From assembly GCF_042658925.1 (NCBI RefSeq), contig NZ_JBHSRF010000044.1, positions 1-64,000 of the forward strand: a stretch of 64,000 nt of DNA. Direction: 5' to 3'. Both the position numbers and the translations under genes were made by a program. The notes under the pieces are model-generated. The model did not search any database. It saw only the letters and a program-made list of their open reading frames with translations, and was not told the DNA's origin. This document shows, in pieces, positions 42,211 through 51,115 of the stretch; the first letter of the stretch is position 1; each line of letters begins with the position of its first letter. This stretch comes from Sphaerisporangium aureirubrum. GTDB taxonomy: Bacteria > Actinomycetota > Actinomycetes > Streptosporangiales > Streptosporangiaceae.

Positions 42211-42492
42211 AATTCCCCGCCTCGCAGGTACGGCGCGCGGAAACACGCCGGAAACCGGGGCGCCGGTGGATATCGGCGCCCTTTTCCGGAGGGTATTCCG
42301 CGGCGTGGCCGCTGAGAACGGGCGGCGGACGCCGGCTCGGTGAATTTCTCGTCTCGGCGGTGTTTCGGAGGGAGCACGGCGCCCGGGACCGGCACGCGCA
42401 TGTCGGAGAACATTCGGAGGGAGGTCATTCAGGGTTGTTCGCGGCGTAGACGGCGGCGGCACCATCGGTTCCACAAAGCTGATGGAGGCGGG

Positions 42493-43626
42493 ATGCGGAT
42501 CGTGCGGCTGGCCAACTTCGTCTCGGCGTCCTCGGGAGGGTTGCGCACGGCGCTGGCCGCGCTCGGTGCGGGATACCTGGCGGCCGGGCACGAGGTGACG
42601 CTCGTCGTCCCCGGGCCCGCCCGGTCCTCCGAGGACACCGCACAGGGACGGGTCGTGACGGTGCCGGGCCCGCTGGTGCCCGGCGCGGGCGGATACCGGC
42701 TGATCACGGCGCGACGGCCGCTGCGGCGCCTGCTCGAAGGCCTGGAGCCGGACCGGCTGGAGGTGTCGGACCGGACCACGCTGCGCTGGACGGGCGCGTG
42801 GGCGCGGGCGCACGGCGTGCGGTCGATGATGGTGTCCCACGAGAGCCTCTCCGGGCTGCTCGGCCTGTTCGCGCCGCCCCTGGTGCCGGTGCGGCGGCTC
42901 GCCGACCGCGTCAACCTGGCCACCGCCGCCGCGTACGACGTCGTGGCCTGCACCACCGGGTGGGCCGCCGCCGAGTTCCGGCGGCTAGGCGTCCCCAACC
43001 TCGTCCAGGTGCCGCTCGGGGTGGACCTCGCCGCCTTCGCCCCCGACCGGCACGACCCGGCGCTGCGGGCGCTGCTGGCCCGGCCCGGCGAGGTGCTGCT
43101 CGCGCACTGCGGACGCCTGTCCCCGGAGAAGCGCGCCGAGGACTCGATCGCTGCCCTGGCCGAACTGCGCCGCCGCGGCGTCCCCGCCGTCCTGGCCGTC
43201 CTCGGCGACGGACCCCGCCGCCGCGCGCTGGAGGCCCGCGCCTCCGGCCTCCCGGTCCGGTTCCTCGGCTACGTCGCCGACCGCGGCCTGGTGGCCCGCC
43301 TGCTGGCCACCGCGGACGTCGCCCTGGCCCCCGGCCCCGTGGAGACCTTCGGCCTCGCCGCCCTGGAGGCCCTCGCGAGCGGCACCCCCGTCGTCGTCTC
43401 CCGGCACAGCGCCCTCCCCGAGATCGTCGGCGAGGCCGGCGGCCAGGCGGCCCGCGACGGCTCGTCCTACGCCGGCGCCGTCCAGGCCTTACTCGCCCGC
43501 GACGAGCCCGGCCGCAGGGCCGCCGCCCGCCGCCGGGCCGAGCTCTTCGGCTGGCCCGCCGCCGTCCAGGGCTTCCTTCACGCCCACGCCGTCCCCGCGC
43601 GGGAGCCGCGGGTGGGGACGCCATGA
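42493..43626 (+). CDS. GT4 glycosyltransferase (first of operon)
   Basis: 377 residues of the GT-B fold. N-terminal donor-independent half: RIVRLANFVSASSGGLRTAL and VSHESLSGLLG. C-terminal GT4 features: HCGRLSPEKRAED, VLGDGPRRRALE and ALAPGPVETFGLAALEALAS (the EX7E motif). The ATG at 42493 has GGAGG 4 nt upstream. Its stop overlaps the next start (ATGA at 43623-43626). It resembles actinobacterial mannosyltransferases acting on membrane lipids or glycans, but the donor is not certain. Confidence 0.92.
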   Translation: MRIVRLANFVSASSGGLRTALAALGAGYLAAGHEVTLVVPGPARSSEDTAQGRVVTVPGPLVPGAGGYRLITARRPLRRLLEGLEPDRLEVSDRTTLRWTGAWARAHGVRSMMVSHESLSGLLGLFAPPLVPVRRLADRVNLATAAAYDVVACTTGWAAAEFRRLGVPNLVQVPLGVDLAAFAPDRHDPALRALLARPGEVLLAHCGRLSPEKRAEDSIAALAELRRRGVPAVLAVLGDGPRRRALEARASGLPVRFLGYVADRGLVARLLATADVALAPGPVETFGLAALEALASGTPVVVSRHSALPEIVGEAGGQAARDGSSYAGAVQALLARDEPGRRAAARRRAELFGWPAAVQGFLHAHAVPAREPRVGTP

Positions 43627-44810
43627 GGGTCGCGATCGTCGCGGAGTCGTTCCTGCCGCGGGTGAACGGGGTGACGAACTCGGTGTGCCGGGTGCTGGAG
43701 CACCTGGCGGCCGGCGGCCACGAGGCGATCGTGGTGGCGCCCGCCCCCGGCCCGGGGTCGTACGCCGGGTTCCCCGTGATGCTGACCCGGGGGCTGTCGC
43801 TGCCGTTCTACCCGTCGTTCGTGGTGGGGCTGCCCACCCGGCGGGTGACGCGGCTGCTTGAGGAGTTCGGGCCCGACGTCGTGCACCTGGCCTCGCCCAC
43901 CGTGCTCGGGGCGTCGGGCATGAAGGCGGCGCGGCGGCTCGGGATCCCGGTCGTCGCGGTGTTCCAGACCGACCTCGCGGGGTTCGCGCGCCGGTACGGG
44001 CTCGGCGCGGCGGGACCGGCCATCTGGTCGTGGCTGCGCCGGGTGCACGGGCGCGCCGTGCTCACGCTGGCGCCGTCCACCGCGACGATGCGTGAGCTCG
44101 GGCGGCGCCGGATCCCCCGGCTGGCGCTGTGGGGGAGGGGCGTCGACCTGGAGCGGTTCCACCCCCGGCACCGGTCGGACCGCCTGCGCGCGCAGCTGGC
44201 GCCCGGCGGGGAGACCATCGTGGGGTACGCGGGGCGGCTGGCCACCGAGAAGCGGGTGCACCTGCTGGCGGAGCTCGCGGACCTGCCGGGTGTGCGGCTG
44301 GTCGTCGTCGGGGACGGGCCGTACTGGCGGCGGCTGCGGCGCCTGCTGCCGGACGCCGTGTTCTGCGGCTTCCGCACCGGGCGCGACCTGTCGCGGCTGG
44401 TGGCGTCGTTCGACGTCTTCGTGCACACCGGCAGCGACGAGACGTTCTGCCAGGCCGTCCAGGAGGCGCTCGCGTCCGGCGTGCCGGTCGTCGCCCCGGC
44501 GGCGGGCGGGCCGCTGGACCTGGTGCGGCACGGCCACAACGGCCTGCTCTACCCGCCGGACGACCCGGGGGCGATGCGCGCCGCGGTCGCCGCGCTGGCC
44601 GCACGCCCGGCGGCGCGCGCCCGCATGGGGGAGCGGGCCCGCCGGTCGGTGCGCGAACGGGGATGGGCGGCGGTGTGCGACCAGCTCCTCGGCCACTACC
44701 GGCACGCCGTCGCCGGTACGCCGTACCATCAAGAGGCTGGAACCTTGGTGCGCGCCGGAACAGCACAAGAGGTGGATCTTGCCGAGTACTCGTCCGCTCA
44801 ACCCGGGTGA
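43623..44810 (+). CDS. GT4 glycosyltransferase, MgtA-like (second of operon)
   Basis: 395 residues. RVAIVAESFLPRVNGVTNSV is the typical start of MgtA-type GDP-mannose-dependent alpha-mannosyltransferases. GYAGRLATEKRVHLL, VVGDGPYWRRL and FVHTGSDETFCQAVQEALAS (EX7E) complete the GT4 signature. It overlaps the preceding gene by 4 bp and the kinase gene by 32 bp, so all three are coupled. A role in mannolipid or cell-envelope glycan assembly is inferred. Confidence 0.92.
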   Translation: MRVAIVAESFLPRVNGVTNSVCRVLEHLAAGGHEAIVVAPAPGPGSYAGFPVMLTRGLSLPFYPSFVVGLPTRRVTRLLEEFGPDVVHLASPTVLGASGMKAARRLGIPVVAVFQTDLAGFARRYGLGAAGPAIWSWLRRVHGRAVLTLAPSTATMRELGRRRIPRLALWGRGVDLERFHPRHRSDRLRAQLAPGGETIVGYAGRLATEKRVHLLAELADLPGVRLVVVGDGPYWRRLRRLLPDAVFCGFRTGRDLSRLVASFDVFVHTGSDETFCQAVQEALASGVPVVAPAAGGPLDLVRHGHNGLLYPPDDPGAMRAAVAALAARPAARARMGERARRSVRERGWAAVCDQLLGHYRHAVAGTPYHQEAGTLVRAGTAQEVDLAEYSSAQPG

Positions 44811-47247
44811 GCCCGGTCAGATCGGCGATTTCCGGCTGACCGGGGTGCTCGGCGAGGGCGGCCAAGGGGTCGTGTACTCCGGCGAGGCGCCGTGGGGCGG
44901 CGCCGTGGCCGTCAAGGTGCTGCACGCGCGGCTCTCGGAGGACCCCGACGCCCGCAGGCGGTTCCTGCGCGAGTCCGAGGTGGTGCGCCGCGTCGCGCCG
45001 TTCTGCACGGCCCGGGTGCTGGACGTCGGGTTCAGCTACGACCGGCCGTACATCGTCAGCGAGTACGTCCCCGGGCGTTCGCTGGACCAGGTGGTGCGCG
45101 CCGAGGGGCCGCGGGCCGGTGGGGCCCTCGACCGGCTGGCGGTGGCGACGGCGACGGCGCTGGCCGCGATCCACCGGGCCGGGATCACCCACCGCGACTT
45201 CAAGCCGAGCAACGTCATCCTCGGCCCCGAGGGCCCCGTGGTGATCGACTTCGGGCTGTCCAGGAGCCTCGAGCACACCAGCGTCCGCACCGGCCTGGTC
45301 GGCACCCCCGCCTACATGGCGCCCGAGCAGTACGAGGGGAAGGTCGGCCAGCCCGCCGACGTGTTCAGCTGGGCGGCCACGATGGTGTACGCCGCCACCG
45401 GCCACCGCGCGTTCCCCGGCGATTCGGTGCCGGCCCTGCTGCACGCCGTCACGTACCGCGAACCGGACCTGTCCGGCGTCCCCGACGGCCTGCGCGACGT
45501 GGTCGCCGCCTGCCTGGCCAAGAACCCCTCCTACCGCCCCACCGCCGCCACCCTCCTGCGCACCCTCACCGGCGACACCCTGCCCCCCGAGGCCCGCCGC
45601 TCCCCGTCCCCCGCACCACACGCGTCCCCGTCCCCCGCACCACACGCGTCCCCGGCGCCCGCACCACACGCGTCCCCGTCTCCCGCATCACACGCGTCCC
45701 CGTCCTCCGCACCACACGCCTCCCCGGCGCCCGCACCATACGCGTCCCGGGCTCCCGAACCACACGCCTCCCCGGCCGCCGCGCCACCCGCGTCCCGGGC
45801 CTCCGGGCCGCCCGCCTCCCCGGCCCCCGGGCGGACGGCGCCGCCGAGCGCCCGTACGGCCTCCGCCGGCAGGGCTCCGGGTGGGGCGCCGGCGTCCCCG
45901 GGGCAGGGAGCGGCCACGCCCCGGCCGGGCTCACCGCTGCCGGCGTGGTCGTCCGCGGGCGCGCCGGCCGAGCCCGAGACGCGGAGCGTGCGGTCCTCCG
46001 GGTCCGGGGCCGGGTCCGATACGACGCAGTGGCGCGCCGCCGGGTCGCCGCCCGGGACGGCGCCCGGTGGTGCGGCGGGCGGCCGCAAGCGGGTGCCGCG
46101 GCGCGCGGTGCTGCTGGGGGTGGCGGCGGTGCTGGTGTCGGCCGCGGTGGTCGTGCCGCTCCTGCTGCGGGAACAGGGCGGGGTCGCGGGGCGGCCGGAG
46201 GGCACGTCGGTGCCCCGGGTGACCACCTCCCTCGACGGTGCCGCGCCGTCCGGCACGGGCCGGGCGACGGTGGCCACCGCCGCGCCGAAGGAGTTCGGCA
46301 CCCCCGCCTACCCGCCGATCACCGAGCACGGCAACGACGTCAGGAGCGCCGCCACCGCCATGGTGGACGGCTCCCCCGTCGTCGTCACCGGCTCCGACGA
46401 CGAGACCGCCCGCGCCTTCGACCTCGACACCGGACGGCCGCTCGCCCCCGCGATGACCGGGCACACCGAGTGGGTCAGATCGGTCGCGGTCGGCGACCTC
46501 GGCGGCGTCCCCGTGGTCGTCACCGCCTCCGACGACGACACGGCCCGCGTCTGGAACCTGCGCACGGGCAAGCCGTTCGGCAAGCCGTTCACCGGCCACA
46601 CCGGCGACGTGAAGGCCGTCGCCGTCGGCTCCCTGGACGGCACCCCCATCGCCGTGAGCGCCGGCGCCGACCAGACGGCCCGGGTGTGGAACCCGCGCGA
46701 CGGCAAGGCGTACGGCGACCCCCTCACCGGCCACGAGGGCACGGTCTGGGCCGTCGCGCTGGGCGCCCTCGACGGCACCCCCATCGCCGTCACCACCGGC
46801 GACGACGGAACCGTCCGGGTGTGGGACCTGCGCACCAGGAAGCAGCTCGGTCCCTCCCTGACAGGCCACAAAGGCTGGGTCCGCTCGGTCGCCCTCGGCA
46901 CCGTGGACGGCACCCCCGTCGCGGTCACCGGCGGCGAGGACCGCACCGCCCGCATCTGGGACCTGCGCGCCGGCAAGCAACTGGGCAACCCTCTCAAAGG
47001 CCACAAAGGCTGGATATGGTCGGTGGGATTCGGCAACCTGGGCGGCACCCCCATCGTGCTGACCGGCAGCGAGGACAAGACAGCCCGCGTCTGGAACGCC
47101 CGCACCGGCCGTCCCATCGGCGGCCCTCTCGCCGGCCACACCGACTGCATCTGGTCCGTCGCCTTCGGCACCTCCTCCGGCACCTCGGTCGCCATCACCG
47201 GCAGCCGGGACGAGTCGGTCCGCGTCTGGAACCTCGGCCCGCCCTGA
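44779..47247 (+). CDS. Membrane Ser/Thr kinase with external WD40 propeller
   Basis: 822 residues. The PknB-type kinase domain (about 15-270) has GEGGQGVVY, VAVKVLH, HRDFKPSN, DFGLSR and MAPEQ. A long linker holds about seven 8-residue repeats of the SPAPHASP type, then a transmembrane helix (AVLLGVAAVLVSAAVVVPLL, about 445-466). The C-terminus (about 515-822) is a seven-bladed WD40 propeller (ETARAFD, ARVWNLR, VRVWDLR, ARIWDLR, ARVWNAR, VRVWNLG). The TTG start at 44779 follows AGAGGTGG and lies inside the glycosyltransferase gene. It probably links glycan assembly to an external signal; ligand and targets are unknown. Confidence 0.92.
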   Translation: MPSTRPLNPGEPGQIGDFRLTGVLGEGGQGVVYSGEAPWGGAVAVKVLHARLSEDPDARRRFLRESEVVRRVAPFCTARVLDVGFSYDRPYIVSEYVPGRSLDQVVRAEGPRAGGALDRLAVATATALAAIHRAGITHRDFKPSNVILGPEGPVVIDFGLSRSLEHTSVRTGLVGTPAYMAPEQYEGKVGQPADVFSWAATMVYAATGHRAFPGDSVPALLHAVTYREPDLSGVPDGLRDVVAACLAKNPSYRPTAATLLRTLTGDTLPPEARRSPSPAPHASPSPAPHASPAPAPHASPSPASHASPSSAPHASPAPAPYASRAPEPHASPAAAPPASRASGPPASPAPGRTAPPSARTASAGRAPGGAPASPGQGAATPRPGSPLPAWSSAGAPAEPETRSVRSSGSGAGSDTTQWRAAGSPPGTAPGGAAGGRKRVPRRAVLLGVAAVLVSAAVVVPLLLREQGGVAGRPEGTSVPRVTTSLDGAAPSGTGRATVATAAPKEFGTPAYPPITEHGNDVRSAATAMVDGSPVVVTGSDDETARAFDLDTGRPLAPAMTGHTEWVRSVAVGDLGGVPVVVTASDDDTARVWNLRTGKPFGKPFTGHTGDVKAVAVGSLDGTPIAVSAGADQTARVWNPRDGKAYGDPLTGHEGTVWAVALGALDGTPIAVTTGDDGTVRVWDLRTRKQLGPSLTGHKGWVRSVALGTVDGTPVAVTGGEDRTARIWDLRAGKQLGNPLKGHKGWIWSVGFGNLGGTPIVLTGSEDKTARVWNARTGRPIGGPLAGHTDCIWSVAFGTSSGTSVAITGSRDESVRVWNLGPP

Positions 47248-47311
47248 CCCCTCCCGAGCACGCCGGACCGCGGATCCGGGGTCGGGACATGACCGCTCGC
47301 TTGTTCGCCGT

Positions 47312-47396
47312 GCTGCGGCTGTGTCCGAGCTGCGGCTGTGTCCGAGCTGCGGCCGTGTCCGGGCAGCGGCCGTGTCCGGGCAGCGGCCGTGTCCGG
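47312..47396. repeat. 17-bp minisatellite, five units
   Basis: Five exact-length 17-bp units (pattern GCTGCGGCYGTGTCCGR, later GCAGCGGCCGTGTCCGG). It lies in the 277-bp gap between the convergent kinase-WD40 and LAL genes; nothing else is seen in that gap. Its core GCGGCYGTGTC is shared with a second 17-bp array at 58414. Confidence 0.9.
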
Positions 47397-47524
47397 GCGA
47401 ACCGCGGACACCGTGGGGCGATCACTGCGCGAACACCGGGAACGTGACCTGGCTACGGCGGGCATCGCGGCCCCGGTACCGATCCGGATCCGCGAGAAGC
47501 CGGCCTCTCCGGGGTTGATCGGGT

Positions 47525-50473
47525 TCACGCGGGGTGGCCTTCCGCCGGCGCGGGGCGGAAGCCGAGGGCGCGGGCTCGGGTGGCGGCCTCGCGGCGGGTG
47601 CGGACGCCCAGTTTGCCGAGGACGGCGGCGACGTGATGGTCGACGGTGCGGACCGACAGGAACAGCCGTTCGGCGATCTCGGCGTTGGTGAGGTGCTCGG
47701 CGAGCAGGGACAGCACGGTCGCCTGGCGGTCGGTGAGGCCGGCCGGGTGGGCGGCGCGGCGGCGGGAAGAGGGCTCCGCCAGGGCGGCGCGGCGCCGTAC
47801 GGCCACGCGGGCGGCGGCGGACGCGCCGAGGCGGTCGAAGACGGCCAGGGCCTCGTCCACCAGGGCGACGTCGCCGGTGAGGGCGAGTTCCACCGCCCGC
47901 TCGTACGGGTCCCCGGCCGCGGCCCACAGGTCCGCCGCCGCGTGCCGGTCTCCCCGGAGGCCCGCCTCGTACGCGGGCGGGCACCCCGGGAAGGGCTTCG
48001 TGGCCGCGCCCGCCCGGCTCAGCAGCAGGAGCAGCTCCGCGCGGAACGGCGCGGAACCCGGTCGCGTCAGCCGAGGCAGCAGGGCGTCGGCCACCTCCCG
48101 CACGACACCGGGAAGCCCGTTCAACCGCCCCCACTCGGCGTAACCCAGCCCGGCGTACGCGCACGACACGAGGACCCGCCCCCGCCGCGCCGTCTCCCAC
48201 GCCCGCCCCAGCGCCGCCCCCGCCGCGGGATCCCCCCGCCGCGCCGCCAGCCGCCCGAGCCACACCCCGCTCATCAGCGCCGCCGCACCACTTCCCCCGC
48301 CGTCAGGCCGCCCGTCCCGCCGCCGTACCCCGGCGGCCACCACCCACGACTCCCTGGCGCTTCCGCCGCCGTACCCGGTCGACCGGCGCGAAGCGCGGGT
48401 TCCATCGGCCACCCCCGTTTCGTACGGTTCACCGACACCAGTCCCGCCGGGGCTTGGGGTGTGCGGCATGCCGTTTCCGCCGGACGCGTACGGTTCACCG
48501 GCGCCGGTCCCGCCGTACGAGGCACGCGCCGTGCCGGTTCCGGTGGGTGCGGTCGAGGGGAACGGTTCGCCGGTAGTGGTCTCCTCATAGGAGGTCGGCG
48601 AGCGCTGCGCGGGCACGCCGGGTCCGCCGGACGCGGCTGAGGCGCGGGTGGTGGTTCCGGCGTGGGCGGTGTGGCGGAGGGCTCGGCCGGCGGCGGGCCA
48701 GTCGCCGGAGTGGACTCGGGCGACGCCGGAGAGGAGGTGGAGGGTGTGGGCGTGGGACAGGAAGCCGTGGAGTTCGGCGTGGGGGAGGGCCTCTTGGAGG
48801 CATTCGTCCAGCTCGTCGCGGCGGCGGAAGCGTAGGAGGAGTTCGGCCAGCAGGGCACGGCCCGCGGCGACGGCCTCGTGGTGGTGGGCCTCGGCGGCCC
48901 CCGCGATGGCGTCGCGGAGGGCGGGGAAGGCCGCCTCGCCGTCGATCTCGGCCTGGACGGCGGCCAGGTGGACCGCGCACAGGGCGGCCAGGTCGCCGTC
49001 CTCGGCTCGTTCCGTGGCCTCGGCCAGCAACGTTACGGCCGCCTCGGGCTCTCCGACGGCGACCTCGATCATGCCCCGCGCGAGGAGCAGGCGGGCGCGG
49101 ACCTCCCGGTCGGTGAGGGCGGGTGACAGGCGGGAGGCCTCTTCGGCGGCGGCCTCGGCGGCTCCGGTACGGCCCGCGGCGAGCAGGTGGCGCGACAGCA
49201 GCGCCAGGCAGGTGGCCAGGCCCGTGTGGTCGCCGAGCCTCCGGTGGACCTCCGCCGCCTGCCAGGCCGCGGTCACGGCCTCGGCGGGCCGGTGGGCGTG
49301 GTGCAGCTCCACGCCGTAGCAGTCCAGCACCCCGGCGCGCTCCCGGGGGGACAATTCCTCCAGGTGCGGGCGGACCGCCTCGAACAGCGGCAGCGCCTCA
49401 CGGTGCATCCCCCGCCCGGCGGCGGTCCGCGCGGCGGCGGGCGCGACCGCACGCACCGTCGCGGTGTCCCCGGCCGCGGCGGCGTGGCGGAGCAGCCGCG
49501 TGACGTCCGGCCGGTCCGTCCGCCACAGCGCCGCGGCCACCTCGTGGTGCAGCTGCCTGCGGCGCAGCGTCGGCAGGCCCGCCTCCACGGCCAGGCCGGT
49601 GAGCGCCGGATGGAAGACCAGCCGGTCCCGGCGCACCTCGACGAGCCCGGCGCGCTCGGCCTCCTCCAGCACGGCCGTGCCCGCCGGGAGGACCCGCGCC
49701 GCCAGCTCCAGCGGCACACTGTCGCCCACCACCGACAGCTGCTCCAGCGCCTCCACGCAGGCCTGCGGCAGCCCGGCGCACCGCGCCGCCACCGCCTCGA
49801 CGACCGCGCCGGGCACGTTCCCCGGCCCGGCGTCCAGCACCTCGGTGACGAGGAACGGGTTGCCACCGGTCAGCGCGTGCACGTCCCCGGCGTCCTGCCC
49901 GCTGCCCTCGGCGAGCCGCCGCACCGCGTCCCGGGACAGCGGACGCAGCGGCAGCCGCACCACACCGGCGCCGGACGGCACACCGGCCAGGCCGGTGCCG
50001 GGGCGGCACTCGTGGTCCCTGGTGGCGACGACCAGGACGGCGGGGACGCCGGCGATCCTGCGGGCCACCCGCACCAGCACGTCCAGGGTGACGTCGCCGG
50101 CCAGGTGGGCGTCGTCCACCACCAGGACGGCGGGGCGAGCCCCGGCCAGCCCCGCCAGCAGCGCCCGCACCACCTCACCGGCGTCCGCGCCCGGCGTGAG
50201 CACGCCCGGCGTGCCGGCGAAGGCGTCGTGCAGCGGGGCCAGTGGCGTGGGCTCGGCCGGGTCGTCGCACGTGGCGTAGAACCGTGTGACGTGGGACGGC
50301 AGGCGTTCCAGAAAGACGCGCAGCAGCTCGGTGCGGCCGATCCCCGCCTCGCCGGTGATCCACACGGTGGACCCTGTGCCCTCCTCGGCCCGGTGGACGG
50401 CCTCCAGCAGCGTTCTCAGGGCCTCATCCCGTTCGAGCAGGTTCACCGTGCGCATTGGTGCCGACGCGTACAT
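47525..50473 (-). CDS. Large LuxR-type (LAL family) regulator
   Basis: 982 residues. An N-terminal AAA/STAND ATPase has the P-loop GEAGIGRTEL, in which Arg replaces the usual Lys, and VLVVDDAHLA as Walker B. A long helical TPR-like middle follows, broken at about 620-720 by a Gly/Thr/Ser-rich insert with TG(V/A)GEPY-type repeats. The C-terminal LuxR HTH reads LTDRQATVLSLLAEHLTNAE and SVRTVDHHVAAVLGKLGV. It is divergent from the small ORF-LanM-oxygenase operon and is the likely pathway regulator. The ATG at 50473 has a weak RBS. Confidence 0.92.
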   Translation of the reverse strand: MYASAPMRTVNLLERDEALRTLLEAVHRAEEGTGSTVWITGEAGIGRTELLRVFLERLPSHVTRFYATCDDPAEPTPLAPLHDAFAGTPGVLTPGADAGEVVRALLAGLAGARPAVLVVDDAHLAGDVTLDVLVRVARRIAGVPAVLVVATRDHECRPGTGLAGVPSGAGVVRLPLRPLSRDAVRRLAEGSGQDAGDVHALTGGNPFLVTEVLDAGPGNVPGAVVEAVAARCAGLPQACVEALEQLSVVGDSVPLELAARVLPAGTAVLEEAERAGLVEVRRDRLVFHPALTGLAVEAGLPTLRRRQLHHEVAAALWRTDRPDVTRLLRHAAAAGDTATVRAVAPAAARTAAGRGMHREALPLFEAVRPHLEELSPRERAGVLDCYGVELHHAHRPAEAVTAAWQAAEVHRRLGDHTGLATCLALLSRHLLAAGRTGAAEAAAEEASRLSPALTDREVRARLLLARGMIEVAVGEPEAAVTLLAEATERAEDGDLAALCAVHLAAVQAEIDGEAAFPALRDAIAGAAEAHHHEAVAAGRALLAELLLRFRRRDELDECLQEALPHAELHGFLSHAHTLHLLSGVARVHSGDWPAAGRALRHTAHAGTTTRASAASGGPGVPAQRSPTSYEETTTGEPFPSTAPTGTGTARASYGGTGAGEPYASGGNGMPHTPSPGGTGVGEPYETGVADGTRASRRSTGYGGGSARESWVVAAGVRRRDGRPDGGGSGAAALMSGVWLGRLAARRGDPAAGAALGRAWETARRGRVLVSCAYAGLGYAEWGRLNGLPGVVREVADALLPRLTRPGSAPFRAELLLLLSRAGAATKPFPGCPPAYEAGLRGDRHAAADLWAAAGDPYERAVELALTGDVALVDEALAVFDRLGASAAARVAVRRRAALAEPSSRRRAAHPAGLTDRQATVLSLLAEHLTNAEIAERLFLSVRTVDHHVAAVLGKLGVRTRREAATRARALGFRPAPAEGHPA

Positions 50474-50793
50474 CTCGACGTTCCCCCTCGTCTTCGGTGG
50501 CGCCGGACGTGAACATCACGCGCATTACACCCTCCTCCCGCCGATCCTTCCGCGCACTAATACGCACAGCGCCCGCTCGTTTTCCGGCCGTGACCCCTTG
50601 GACACCCATTACCTACGCGCCGACCTGGCCATATCCCCCCTACGCACTCCGATTGCCCATACACCCCCGCGCTCCCGTCCTCCGCGATATGGGCAACGCC
50701 TACCGATGCGCCCCGCCGTTGTTCGCCGCTCCAATTGCCGGCAGGCGAGGGTTCGCGCTCGCCGCACGGGGGCGGTTCCACAAGGGGGTTCGA
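50474..50793. promoter_or_regulatory. Divergent control region of the LanM locus
   Basis: 320 bp with no supported gene. It must hold the promoters of the LAL gene and of the small ORF-LanM operon. CCATATC (50630-50636) and GATATGG (50687-50693) form a widely spaced inverted repeat. No convincing -35/-10 pair can be defended. An in-frame ATG at 50691 could extend the small ORF but has no RBS. Confidence 0.4.
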
Positions 50794-51108
50794 GTGGTTC
50801 ACGAGTACGGGCGTCGCGTCGCCGGGGGCGTCGCGGCACTGGACAGGCCGACCAGCCTGACGGAGTTCCTCGCACGTTTCGTCGTGCCGGGCGAACAGGA
50901 CGCGGCGCGGGCCGTGGAGGCGGCGTTCGCGGCCCTGCACGGACACGCCGTGCCGCTGACCGAGCTGTTTTCCCCGGGGCCCGGCGAGAACGGCCCCCCG
51001 GACGCCGAGCCCCGGCTCGGCGTCCGGTCGTCGCCGGTGCCCCTGCTCACCGCCGACGCCACGTCCCCGCCGGTGCGCTGGTCCGTCATCGCGTACCACG
51101 GCACCTGA
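50794..51108 (+). CDS. Small cysteine-free protein, candidate precursor or accessory of the LanM locus
   Basis: 104 residues from GTG 50794, which has GGGGG 5 nt upstream; it stops 7 nt before the LanM start. The middle is predicted to be helical (SLTEFLARFVVPGEQDAARA, VEAAFAALHG), as in a RiPP leader. The tail is rich in Ser, Thr and Pro (RSSPVPLLTADATSPPVRWS, VIAYHGT). It contains no Cys at all, so it cannot form lanthionine by itself. It has no GG-type cleavage site. It may be a substrate that is only dehydrated, or an accessory protein, with the true precursor elsewhere. I do not recognise a family. Confidence 0.6.
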   Translation: MVHEYGRRVAGGVAALDRPTSLTEFLARFVVPGEQDAARAVEAAFAALHGHAVPLTELFSPGPGENGPPDAEPRLGVRSSPVPLLTADATSPPVRWSVIAYHGT

Positions 51109-51115
51109 GCCCGCC

